Assembly: GCA_020637555.1 (NCBI GenBank)
Contig: JACKKF010000008.1
Coordinates: 35,675 to 99,674, forward strand
DNA length: 64,000 nt
Direction of reading: 5' to 3'
Origin: Rhodobacter sp.
GTDB taxonomy: Bacteria > Pseudomonadota > Alphaproteobacteria > Rhodobacterales > Rhodobacteraceae
Shown here: positions 9,155-18,726 of the stretch, one piece after another
How positions within the stretch are numbered: position 1 is the first letter of the stretch
How the letters are laid out: every line of letters begins with the position of its first letter
Made by a program: the position numbers and the translations under genes
The notes under the pieces: generated by a model
Database searches by the model: none
Seen by the model: only the letters and a program-made list of their open reading frames with translations
What the model was told of the DNA's origin: nothing

Positions 9155-10059
9155 CAGAAATAGCCCTCCTGCTTCTTCTTCTCCATCGAGGCGGCCTGAT
9201 CGTGGTCGATGGCGCGGCCCTGACGTTCGGACGTGGTGGTCAGCAACATCTCCTGGATCACCTCGGGCAGGGTCTGCGCCGTGCTTTCGACCGCGCCGGT
9301 CAGCGGGTAGCAACCCAGCGTGCGGAACCGGATCGAGCGCATTTCCGGCGTTTCGCCGGGTCTCAACGGGAAACGGTCGTCATCGACCATCAGGATCAGC
9401 CCGTCACGCTTGACCGTCGGGCGTGGCGCCGAGAAGTAAAGCGGCACGATTTCAATGCCTTCCAGGTGGATGTATTGCCAGATGTCCAGCTCGGTCCAGT
9501 TCGAGATGGGGAACACGCGCATCGACTCGCCCTTGGTCTTGCGCGCATTGTAGAGATGCCACAGTTCCGGGCGCTGGTTCTTGGGGTCCCAGCGATGGTT
9601 GGCCGAACGGAAGGAAAACACCCGCTCCTTGGCGCGGCTCTTCTCCTCGTCGCGGCGCGCGCCGCCAAAGGCCGCGTCGAACCCGTAGAGGTCGAGCGCC
9701 TGCTTCAACCCCTCGGTCTTCCACATGTCGGTGTGCAGGCTGCCATGATCGAACGGGTTGATGCCGCGTTCCTTGGCCTCGGGGTTGTGATAGACCAGCA
9801 GTTCCATGCCCGCGTCGCGCGCGGCCTTGTCGCGCAGGTCATACATCGCGCGGAATTTCCAGGTCGTATCGACATGCAGCAGCGGGAAGGGTGGCGGCGC
9901 GGGGTAGAACGCCTTTTTCGCCAGATGCAGCATGACAGCGCTGTCCTTGCCGACCGAATACAGCATCACGGGCTTTTCGGCCTCGGCCGCGACTTCGCGC
10001 AGGATGTGGATGCTCTCGGCCTCCAGGCGCTGCAGATGGGTGAGGGTCTTCACCGACAT
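9154..10059 (-). CDS. cysD: Sulfate adenylyltransferase subunit 2
   Basis: A 301-aa ATP sulfurylase catalytic subunit of the PAPS-reductase-like ATP pyrophosphatase family. The PP-motif is visible (LYSVGKDSAVMLHLA), as is the conserved FGGARRDEEKSRAKER segment. It partners CysNC, whose start overlaps its stop, to adenylylate sulfate for cysteine synthesis. It is the first gene of the operon and is divergent from the LuxR-type regulator at 10168, with a 108-bp shared intergenic region. Confidence 0.97.
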   Translation of the reverse strand: MSVKTLTHLQRLEAESIHILREVAAEAEKPVMLYSVGKDSAVMLHLAKKAFYPAPPPFPLLHVDTTWKFRAMYDLRDKAARDAGMELLVYHNPEAKERGINPFDHGSLHTDMWKTEGLKQALDLYGFDAAFGGARRDEEKSRAKERVFSFRSANHRWDPKNQRPELWHLYNARKTKGESMRVFPISNWTELDIWQYIHLEGIEIVPLYFSAPRPTVKRDGLILMVDDDRFPLRPGETPEMRSIRFRTLGCYPLTGAVESTAQTLPEVIQEMLLTTTSERQGRAIDHDQAASMEKKKQEGYF

Positions 10060-10083
10060 GCCAAGTTCCTTGTGTTTTGATCC

Positions 10084-10113
10084 TTGACGGGCAGATAGCC
10101 CCGGGCCTATGCG
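10084..10113 (+). promoter_or_regulatory. Candidate promoter of the 10168 regulator
   Basis: A good -35 (TTGACG, 10084-10089) is followed after 18 bp by a weak -10 (TATGCG, 10108-10113). The predicted start would lie just before the palindrome at 10123-10132. Confidence 0.35.
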
Positions 10114-10122
10114 AAAGAACCC

Positions 10123-10132
10123 CCCATTTGGG
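10123..10132. promoter_or_regulatory. CCCATTTGGG palindrome, candidate operator
   Basis: A perfect CCCA-TT-TGGG palindrome lies 36-45 bp upstream of the regulator start and extends imperfectly into flanking C and G runs. The complement of the same 10 bp lies upstream of the related regulator at 53650-55416, which makes a shared or autoregulatory operator plausible. Function is inferred only. Confidence 0.4.
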
Positions 10133-10167
10133 AGGGCCGTGCTTCACAAACGCCCGAGGACGCGCCC

Positions 10168-11172
10168 GTGGCAAGCCCCAGCGAAGAAACCTGGCTGATC
10201 CGGCATCTCTATCGGGCCGCGTCGGCACCGGCGTCAGACTGGATGCCGGCACTGGCGGCCCTGTGCGACACGACACGCGCCGACGGGGCGGTCCTGCTGA
10301 TCGAGGCGGCGGGGGCGGTCCATCGTCTTGTGGCCGGCGACCCGCCGCCCCTGCCCCCGCCCGAGACCCTGCGCCGCTTGCGCGACGAGCGGATCCATGG
10401 GCGTGGCGATCTGGACATGCCGGGGCCGCCCCTGCGCCTGATCGCGGTGACGGTCCATGCCGACAGCCGGGCCTGGCTGGCTATCGGACAGGCGCAGACC
10501 GAGTTTCGCGCCGCCGACGGGGCGTTGCTGGCGCGGGTGTCGCCACATCTGGCGCAGGCGGTCGAGCTGTGGCTGGCCCGTCAGGCCGACCAGGCGGCAA
10601 CCCGGCAGACCGCCCTTCTGAGCCGCGCCCTGGGGGCGGGTTGGCTGTGGCTCGACCCCGCGCTCAGGGTGATCGAGGCCGACGCCACCGCCCAGTCCCT
10701 GATCGACGAAACCCCCGGGTTGCGGTTGGCGCCCGGGGGGCGGCTCGACCCCGCCGACACGCAGGTCGGGCGCGACCTGCGCCGCGCGTTGGACCAGGCG
10801 ATCGCGGGACGCGCGCACTGCCTGACCCTGACCCGGGATCGCGCCGCATTGCAGATGATCGTGCTGCCCGGCCTGACAGCCCCGGCGCCGGGACTGCGCC
10901 CGGTGGTGCGCGCGGTGCTGCGCCGCGCGCCCCGGGCCAGCGCCATGGACCCCGGCGCGCTGGCCGCCGTCCTGGGCCTCAGCCGCAGCGAGGCCCGGCT
11001 TGCCGCGCTGATCTGCGACGGCGCGACGCTGGCCGAGGCCGCCGAAACCCTGGGCTGGACGCTGGAAACCACGCGCAGCTGCTCGAAACGGGTCTTCGCG
11101 CAGACCGGCGCGCGCGGGCAGCCCGATCTGGTGCGCCTGATGCAGACCGGCACAGCCTGGTTCGCGCCCTAG
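10168..11172 (+). CDS. LuxR-type helix-turn-helix regulator, 334 aa
   Basis: The C-terminal 65 residues form a LuxR/GerE-type helix-turn-helix (GLSRSEARLAALICDGATLAEAAETLG, then TTRSCSKRVFAQTGARGQPDL). The N-terminal 265 residues have no family I recognise; a PAS-like middle segment is possible (GAGWLWLDPALRVIEADATA). The start is a GTG with an upstream GAGGA. The HTH closely resembles that of the regulator at 53650-55416, including the VFAxT-x3-GQ-x-L segment, but here no hydrolase domain follows. It is divergent from cysDNC; control of sulfur genes is possible but unproven. Confidence 0.8.
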   Translation: MASPSEETWLIRHLYRAASAPASDWMPALAALCDTTRADGAVLLIEAAGAVHRLVAGDPPPLPPPETLRRLRDERIHGRGDLDMPGPPLRLIAVTVHADSRAWLAIGQAQTEFRAADGALLARVSPHLAQAVELWLARQADQAATRQTALLSRALGAGWLWLDPALRVIEADATAQSLIDETPGLRLAPGGRLDPADTQVGRDLRRALDQAIAGRAHCLTLTRDRAALQMIVLPGLTAPAPGLRPVVRAVLRRAPRASAMDPGALAAVLGLSRSEARLAALICDGATLAEAAETLGWTLETTRSCSKRVFAQTGARGQPDLVRLMQTGTAWFAP

Positions 11173-12071
11173 CGCCCGTGCACACCGAACAGCGCCGCCA
11201 GTCCCGCCGGGTCAAGCCCGCCCTGGCGACCGATCACGACGATTCCGGCCCGCGCGCCCTGCGGTGGGGCCGACAGGCGCACCCGGGCCCCCACGGCCTG
11301 CACCAGCCTGGGCGCGCCCGCTTCGTCCAGGAACACCCCCTTGGCCCTGAGCACACCCAGCGCCGGGTCGGCCAGCCCCCGCGCCAGCGTCCGCGCATCG
11401 AGCGGGCGCGCGGGGCGAAACAGCAGGCTGTCATGACCGGGGGTTGCGGGCGCGGGCGCGTCCTCGCCCGACCTTGGGCGCGGGCCCAGGATCAAGGCGG
11501 GCGGCACCCGGCCCTCGGCCGCCTCGATCACCATGGCGGCGGGGTGCAGGGCGGCGATCAGGGTGCGCGTGCGGTCCATCCCCGCGGGCCCGGCCAGATC
11601 GGGCTTTGTCAGCACGATCAGATCTGCCTGCCGGATCTGCCGGCAAATGGTGTCGCCCAGATACGGGTCATCCGCCCGCGCCGTCGCGGTTTCCGCGTCG
11701 ACCAGCACCACCACCGCCGCCAGAGCCACGTCCCGCATCAACGAGAGCGTGCCCGCCAGCGCGCCCGGCAACGCCACGCCCGAGGTTTCGATCAGCACCT
11801 GATCGGGGCGCGGGGCGCGGGCCGCCAGCGCCCGCAGGGTGTCGCCAAGGTCGTCGCCAACGGTGCAGCAGACACATCCGCCCGCCAGCGTCAGCAGGTC
11901 GTCGCCTGCGGCCTCGATCAGGTCGGCATCAATGGGCAAGTCCCCGAAATCGTTGACGACCACCGCAAGCCGCTGGCCATCCGCGTGCCGCAGCAGATGG
12001 TTGACCAGCGTCGTCTTGCCCGCCCCCAGATACCCGCCCAGCAGCGTGATCGGCAGCGGCCCGTCGGTCAT
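11169..12071 (-). CDS. COG0523 (CobW-like) metal-chaperone GTPase, 300 aa
   Basis: A G3E-family P-loop GTPase with Walker A GGYLGAGKTTLVNHLL, the metal-binding CxCC motif in GGCVCCTVGDDL, and the NKxD equivalent TKPD. Family members insert zinc, cobalt or iron into client enzymes using GTP. It starts at the ATG at 12071, overlapping by four bases (ATGA) the stop of the upstream amidohydrolase gene, so the two are translationally coupled. The natural inference is that it serves that metal-dependent hydrolase. No Zur box is evident upstream of the operon. Confidence 0.9.
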   Translation of the reverse strand: MTDGPLPITLLGGYLGAGKTTLVNHLLRHADGQRLAVVVNDFGDLPIDADLIEAAGDDLLTLAGGCVCCTVGDDLGDTLRALAARAPRPDQVLIETSGVALPGALAGTLSLMRDVALAAVVVLVDAETATARADDPYLGDTICRQIRQADLIVLTKPDLAGPAGMDRTRTLIAALHPAAMVIEAAEGRVPPALILGPRPRSGEDAPAPATPGHDSLLFRPARPLDARTLARGLADPALGVLRAKGVFLDEAGAPRLVQAVGARVRLSAPPQGARAGIVVIGRQGGLDPAGLAALFGVHGR

Positions 12072-13711
12072 ACCCTGCCCGCCTGAAAGGCGACGCCGCC
12101 CAGAATCGTGCCCCAGACACCGACATCCTTCAGCGTCTCGGGCGCGACGGCGGTCGGGTCGTCCTCGAGCACGGCGAAATCGGCGCGCTTGCCGGTCTCG
12201 ATCGAGCCCAGTTCGCCGTCCAGATGCAGCGTATGCGCCGCGCCCAGCGTGATCGCCCGCAGGGCTTCGTCCACGGTGATGCATTCCTCGGGGCCCAGGA
12301 CCCGCCCCTCGGACGACAGGCGATTGACCGCGCACCAGGCGGTGAACAGGGGCCCCAGCGGTGTCACCGGCGCGTCACAGTGGATCGCCAGCGGCACGCC
12401 CGAATCCAGCGCGGTGCGGCAGGCGTTCATGCGGCGCGCGCGCTCGGGTCCGACGGTCTGGGCATAGTGCTGTTCGCCCCAGTAATAGATGTGGTTCGCA
12501 AAGAGGTTCACGCACATGCCCAGCCGCGCGGCCTGCCGCAACTGTGCCGCATCCGCCAACTGGCAATGTTGCAACGTGAACCGGTGGTCCGGGCCCGGGT
12601 GCTTTTGCAGCGCGGTTTCCAGCGTCTCCAGCACCAGTTGCGTGGCCTGATCGCCATTGGTGTGCAGATGCACCGGAACGCGGGCGGCCAGGGCGCGTTC
12701 GAGGATCTCGGCCAGATGTTCGGGCGCGATATACCACAGCCCGTTGGGTGCCCCGTTGAAGTACCCGGGCCAGCGCAGGCGCGCGGTGAACCCCTGGATC
12801 GAGCCGTCCACATGGATCTTGATCCCGCCCAGCCTGAGCTTGTCGTTCGACTGCTCCTTCAGGCGCTGGACCTCGGCGATCAGGGCCTCGGGCTTCAACC
12901 CCAGAAAGGTGCGGAAGGGCACCAGCCGCACCGGCCAGTCGTCCATCTGCGTGACCCGCGCCATCGAGGCCACGCCTGCCTCGGGCAGTTGCGCGGCCAG
13001 ATCGGTGATGGTCGTCGTGCCGGTGCGGACACAAAGCCGCGCAAAGGCCCGCAGATCGGATTCGGCATTGTCTGCCAGCATGTCCCCATAGCCGACGTGC
13101 GGCGCGATCGCGATCCGTGCCTCGGGTCCCAGCAGGATGCCGGTCGGCAAGCCGTCGTCACCCAAGGGAAAGCTCTGGTGTTCGATCCCTTCGCGCAGCA
13201 GCCCGGCCTGGTCCAGCGCGGCCGAATTGGCAACGATGATATGGCCCGACGCGTGCATGACCGCGATCGGCCGGGTGCGCGACACGCTGTCCAGCTCGTG
13301 CCGGGTAAAGACTGCGCCCGGCATGTAGAGCGGATCGAACTGCCAGCCGGCCAGCGGGGTGTCGGCATCGGGCAACGCCGCTTCTGCGGCGCGCAGGCGG
13401 TCGAGAACGGCCTCGACGGACTTCAACCCCGGCCAGACCGTGCCGTCGGGGTCCATCCGGTCGAACCAGCCACAATAGACCCGCCGCCAGCTTGCCCCCT
13501 CCATCGTGTGGGCGTGGCCCTCGACGAAACCGGGCATCAGAACCTTGTCCGCGAATCGGTCATCCAGCGTATAGGCGCCCCACCCCGCCAGATCCTCGAG
13601 CGCGCCGGCCCCCAGAATGCGCCCGTCGCGCACCGCGACATGGGTTGCCACGGGCCGATTCGGGATCATGGTCAGGATCTTGCGGGCCTGAAAGATGGTG
13701 ATGTCAGACAT
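12068..13711 (-). CDS. YtcJ-like metal-dependent amidohydrolase, 547 aa
   Basis: An amidohydrolase-superfamily protein of the YtcJ/AepA group. The metal-ligand motif is visible near the N-terminus (GFVEGHAHT). Further conserved sites are KIHVDGSIQGFTA, VHLHTNGDQA, LQHCQL and the late IHCDAPV, with the composite-domain end GSIETGKRADFAVLEDDP. Substrates in this group are unknown for most members; cyclic amides or N-acyl compounds are typical. It is the first gene of a two-gene operon with the COG0523 GTPase. Confidence 0.9.
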   Translation of the reverse strand: MSDITIFQARKILTMIPNRPVATHVAVRDGRILGAGALEDLAGWGAYTLDDRFADKVLMPGFVEGHAHTMEGASWRRVYCGWFDRMDPDGTVWPGLKSVEAVLDRLRAAEAALPDADTPLAGWQFDPLYMPGAVFTRHELDSVSRTRPIAVMHASGHIIVANSAALDQAGLLREGIEHQSFPLGDDGLPTGILLGPEARIAIAPHVGYGDMLADNAESDLRAFARLCVRTGTTTITDLAAQLPEAGVASMARVTQMDDWPVRLVPFRTFLGLKPEALIAEVQRLKEQSNDKLRLGGIKIHVDGSIQGFTARLRWPGYFNGAPNGLWYIAPEHLAEILERALAARVPVHLHTNGDQATQLVLETLETALQKHPGPDHRFTLQHCQLADAAQLRQAARLGMCVNLFANHIYYWGEQHYAQTVGPERARRMNACRTALDSGVPLAIHCDAPVTPLGPLFTAWCAVNRLSSEGRVLGPEECITVDEALRAITLGAAHTLHLDGELGSIETGKRADFAVLEDDPTAVAPETLKDVGVWGTILGGVAFQAGRV

Positions 13712-13793
13712 GGCGGGCGCACCTTTGCGGCAGGGGAAGACTGCCCCAGCCTACGCCCTCGTGCCGGCCTTGGATGCGGCCAGACGGCTGCGA

Positions 13794-14105
13794 TCAGTGA
13801 GTCCAGACCTGCCGCCGGCTGGTCGCGAAATTCTCGCCATAGCCCTGCGGGCGGATGTTCGCGGCGCGCTCTCTGGGTTGCTGCACGACATAGTCGATGC
13901 CGTTGGCCCTGGCGTAGGTTTCGGCCTCGGCCTGGGTGGCGAAGCGCAGGCGCACCTGCGACTGGGTGTCGCCCGACCCGGTCCAGCCCATCAGCGGATC
14001 GGTCGCGCGCGCTTCGGCCGGCGCGTAATCCAGCACCCACTGCCGGGTGCGGGCCGTGCCCGATTGCATGGCATTGCGGGCGGGGCGATAGATGCGGGCG
14101 CGCAT
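13794..14105 (-). CDS. NDUFS4-like complex I accessory subunit, 103 aa
   Basis: A short protein of the ETC complex I conserved-region family (NDUFS4/18-kDa type). MRARIYRPARNAMQSG at the N-terminus, DPLMGWTGSGD and the RFATQAEAETYARANG segment are characteristic. In alphaproteobacteria this is an accessory subunit of NADH:quinone oxidoreductase at the cytoplasmic face. I start it at 14105; the longer open frame to 15125 lies antisense to uvrB and is spurious. It is divergent from uvrB. Confidence 0.88.
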   Translation of the reverse strand: MRARIYRPARNAMQSGTARTRQWVLDYAPAEARATDPLMGWTGSGDTQSQVRLRFATQAEAETYARANGIDYVVQQPRERAANIRPQGYGENFATSRRQVWTH

Positions 14106-14196
14106 GGCCGGTCTCCCTTGTTCTGCGGCTGCTTTATCCGAGATTCGACGCCCCGAGGCAAGAGGCATGGAGCCGCGGCGCCCGCCCCTTGCACCG

Positions 14197-14211
14197 GAAC
14201 AAAATAAGCAC
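14197..14211. promoter_or_regulatory. LexA-box-like site upstream of uvrB
   Basis: GAAC-N7-GCAC lies 36-50 bp upstream of uvrB. It matches the alphaproteobacterial LexA box (GAAC-N7-GAAC) at seven of eight positions. SOS control of uvrB would fit, but the mismatch keeps confidence low. Confidence 0.3.
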
Positions 14212-14246
14212 AATTGTAGGCAAAGCACCGAAAGCGGAGTCGCCCG

Positions 14247-16445
<2,199 letters not shown>

Positions 16446-16456
16446 CGGTCTGCGCC

Positions 16457-16475
16457 CGCGCGGCGGCGCCGCGCG
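16457..16475 (+). terminator. Hairpin after uvrB
   Basis: A perfect 8-bp GC stem (16457-16464 with 16468-16475) with a 3-nt loop lies 12 bp after the uvrB stop. There is no clear T-tract, so termination is uncertain. Confidence 0.35.
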
Positions 16476-16485
16476 CACTGCTGTC

Positions 16486-16983
16486 TCATTCGATGCGCAC
16501 GATCTCGTCGTCATCGCGTGCGGTCGCCACGCGCAACGGCGGCATGGGCGGATCGCACGGTGCCTGTGCCGCACCCCCGGTTGCCCAGTCCGGTATGGGG
16601 GCGATCCGGCACGATGTCACAGCGCGCAACGGTGGGTCATCGGGCTGGGCGGTATTGCCGCTCAGGCGTTGACGCCGCAGTGAAACCCGGTCGTCGGTGC
16701 AGGGTTCATGGGCCGCCGGGTCCGGTTCGCCCGGGGTCTGCAAGGATCGGGTCTTGACGATCCGCAGATGACGGGTCTGCCACAAGCGCGGGTCGCTCTG
16801 CACCCAGCCGGGCAGGCGCGATTGCAGCAGCACGCGCCGGCTGTGGGCCTGCACCACGACCTCGGCGCCGTTTGATCGCAACGGAACTTCGCCGGACAGA
16901 AAGGCTGCGCGCAGTTCGGCCGCACGGGCTTCGAGCCGGCGGATATCCGCCTTCAAGGCCAGGAATTCGTCAACCGGGTGCAT
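16486..16983 (-). CDS. Hypothetical protein, 165 aa
   Basis: I do not recognise a domain. The first 35 residues form a charged amphipathic helix (EFLALKADIRRLEARAAELRA), likely a short coiled coil; the rest is Arg- and Pro-rich and probably disordered. I start it at the ATG at 16983 (MHPVDEF). It converges on uvrB and is divergent from the YdcF gene. Confidence 0.6.
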   Translation of the reverse strand: MHPVDEFLALKADIRRLEARAAELRAAFLSGEVPLRSNGAEVVVQAHSRRVLLQSRLPGWVQSDPRLWQTRHLRIVKTRSLQTPGEPDPAAHEPCTDDRVSLRRQRLSGNTAQPDDPPLRAVTSCRIAPIPDWATGGAAQAPCDPPMPPLRVATARDDDEIVRIE

Positions 16984-17082
16984 GCTGCCCTCCAATCCCC
17001 GCGCAACCTGGTTCCGGTCTACCCCGGAAAGGTTAACGAACCCCTACCTTGCGCCGGTCGCGCGGTTCGCTATGCCCGGGGC

Positions 17083-17568
17083 ATGACCCCGCCCCCGCCC
17101 CCCCGAATCGCCGTGATCCTCGGCGCCGCCGTCTGGCCGGACGGGCAGCCGTCACCCGCGCTGGCGCGGCGCGCGGCCCATGCGATCGCGCTCTATCATC
17201 GGGGACAGGTCGATGCGGTTCTGGGTTGCGGCGGCACCGGGCGGCATCCCCCTGCCGAGGCCGAGGTCATCGCCCGCCTGTGCCGCGCGGCCGGCATCCC
17301 GGATACCGCCATCCTGATCGAGGACCGTTCGACCACCACGCGCGAAAACCTGACCCATGCCGCACCGATCCTGCGCGCCCACGGCGCCAGGCCGGTCCTT
17401 GTCACCGATCCCTATCATGTGCCGCGCGCGCGTCTGCTGGCGCGACAACTGGGTCTGCAGGCCGGGCACAGCTGTCCTCCGGTCCGCAGCGTCGGCCCGC
17501 GCCAATGGCTCAGGCATGTCCCGCGCGAAGGGCTGGCCCTGATCGCGACCCTGTTGCGCCTGCGCTAG
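17083..17568 (+). CDS. YdcF/ElyC-like DUF218 protein, 161 aa
   Basis: A single DUF218 domain: ILGAAVWPDGQPSPALARRA, LGCGGTG, the acidic EAEVIARL stretch, STTTRENLTHA and LVTDPYHVPRARLLAR are the family motifs. Relatives include SanA and ElyC, linked to envelope integrity; the reaction is not firmly known. There is no N-terminal membrane segment, so this short version looks cytoplasmic. I start it at the ATG at 17083. Its stop codon overlaps the stop of the convergent universal-stress gene. Confidence 0.82.
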   Translation: MTPPPPPRIAVILGAAVWPDGQPSPALARRAAHAIALYHRGQVDAVLGCGGTGRHPPAEAEVIARLCRAAGIPDTAILIEDRSTTTRENLTHAAPILRAHGARPVLVTDPYHVPRARLLARQLGLQAGHSCPPVRSVGPRQWLRHVPREGLALIATLLRLR

Positions 17569-17966
17569 CGCAGCAGATGCACCGCGCAGGTCGCATGCCG
17601 GGCCACGCGCGTCGCGGTCGAGCCGACCAGCGCCCGATCCGACCGATGCGAGGCGAGAACGATGCAATCCACCCCCTCGGCCTGCGCATGGTCCAGAAGC
17701 GCGGCGCCCGGGTCGCCCTCGATCACGGCGACATGGGCCTGATCGAGCGATGCGGCCTGGCGCGCAAGATCGTCGCGGATGGCATCCTGCAACTCGTCGC
17801 GCCACCCCTCGGGCATGTAGTTGATGGCATAAAAGGGAACCTTTTCCATCACGTGCACCAGCAGGATCACCGCATCCTGCGCCGAAAGCGCGCGGGCGAT
17901 CTGCAATTCGCGGCTGATGTCATAGCCGGGTTCATAGGCGACCGGAACGAGGATGCGGGCATACAT
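17565..17966 (-). CDS. Universal stress protein (UspA family), 133 aa
   Basis: One Usp domain with the N-terminal ILVPVAYEPGYD strand and the C-terminal ATP-binding-type motif (SHRSDRALVGSTATRVARHA). Members are cytoplasmic dimers induced by stress; the ATP-binding signature G-2x-G-9x-G(S/T) is only partly kept. I start it at the ATG at 17966. It shares the CTAG at its stop with the YdcF gene on the other strand. Confidence 0.88.
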   Translation of the reverse strand: MYARILVPVAYEPGYDISRELQIARALSAQDAVILLVHVMEKVPFYAINYMPEGWRDELQDAIRDDLARQAASLDQAHVAVIEGDPGAALLDHAQAEGVDCIVLASHRSDRALVGSTATRVARHATCAVHLLR

Positions 17967-18030
17967 GGGGTGTCCTTTCAGGCGCGGGGCAGCGCCCGTC
18001 TGGGGCCCGCCCGCAGTCACGGCAGGTTCG

Positions 18031-18051
18031 GGGGCGCCCAGGGGGCACCCC
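18031..18051 (-). terminator. Possible terminator after the rhodanese gene
   Basis: An imperfect 9-bp stem (18031-18039 with 18043-18051, one mismatch) starts 3 bp after the rhodanese stop. There is no T-tract. Confidence 0.3.
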
Positions 18052-18054
18052 GGC

Positions 18055-18645
18055 TCAGTTCTGCGGGATCAGGACCGAAAGGCCCAGCATCCGCCAGACC
18101 TGCATCCCGCCCCGGTAATAGCTGATATGATCGGCGGGGAAACCGGCCTCGATCATGCGGCGGATGGCGGTGGGCGACTGGCCGCACCAGGGACCATTGC
18201 AGAACAGCACGACCTGGTTCGGGGCATCGCAGGCGAAGCCGTCGAAATCGACCTCGCATCCCAGCAGGTCCAGACGGTCGGCGGCCTCGGTATAGGGGAT
18301 GTGGATCGCGCCGGGGATGGTGCCCCCCAGGTAATCGGCGCGCACGCGGCTGTCCACGACGATCGTCGCCGGATCTTCAAGCGCGGCGATCAGTTCCAGT
18401 TCCCCGACGGTGGTGACGCCTTCGGCCGGCGACATCGGCTGAATGCAGAAATTCGGGCACGGGCGCGAGGTGCGCGCCCATTCGCCCGTCACCTCGTTCG
18501 CATTGTCCTGGATGCGGCTGATCTCGACCGGGCCGGCATCCGTCGGAACGGTGATCGCGGCACGGTCGGGGGTGATGCCGACGGGATCGGCCAGCGCCGC
18601 CCCGGCAGTCAGAACGGCAGCAGCGGTAAACAGGAAATGACGCAT
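18055..18645 (-). CDS. Exported rhodanese-like protein, 196 aa
   Basis: An N-terminal Sec signal peptide (MRHFLFTAAAVLTAGAALA) precedes a rhodanese domain with the active-site loop FCNGPWCGQSP, where the first Cys is the persulfide-forming position. An upstream Cys pair (CPNFC) may form a disulfide. It probably handles sulfur or acts as a periplasmic thiol transferase. I start it at the ATG at 18645. Confidence 0.85.
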   Translation of the reverse strand: MRHFLFTAAAVLTAGAALADPVGITPDRAAITVPTDAGPVEISRIQDNANEVTGEWARTSRPCPNFCIQPMSPAEGVTTVGELELIAALEDPATIVVDSRVRADYLGGTIPGAIHIPYTEAADRLDLLGCEVDFDGFACDAPNQVVLFCNGPWCGQSPTAIRRMIEAGFPADHISYYRGGMQVWRMLGLSVLIPQN

Positions 18646-18661
18646 GGAACCCTCCGTTGAC

Positions 18662-18726
18662 ACTGACCCCAGCCTAGCAGGCCGGGCGCCGCAACCAAAG
18701 CGGGAAACGGCGCCGGCGGGGTCAGT
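18662..18726 (-). terminator. Nested inverted repeat across the pepF stop
   Basis: A perfect 9-bp outer arm (ACTGACCCC at 18662-18670 with 18718-18726) encloses an inner 7-bp stem (18685-18691 with 18708-18714). The right outer arm contains the pepF stop codon (18722-18724). It is a likely terminator. Confidence 0.45.
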
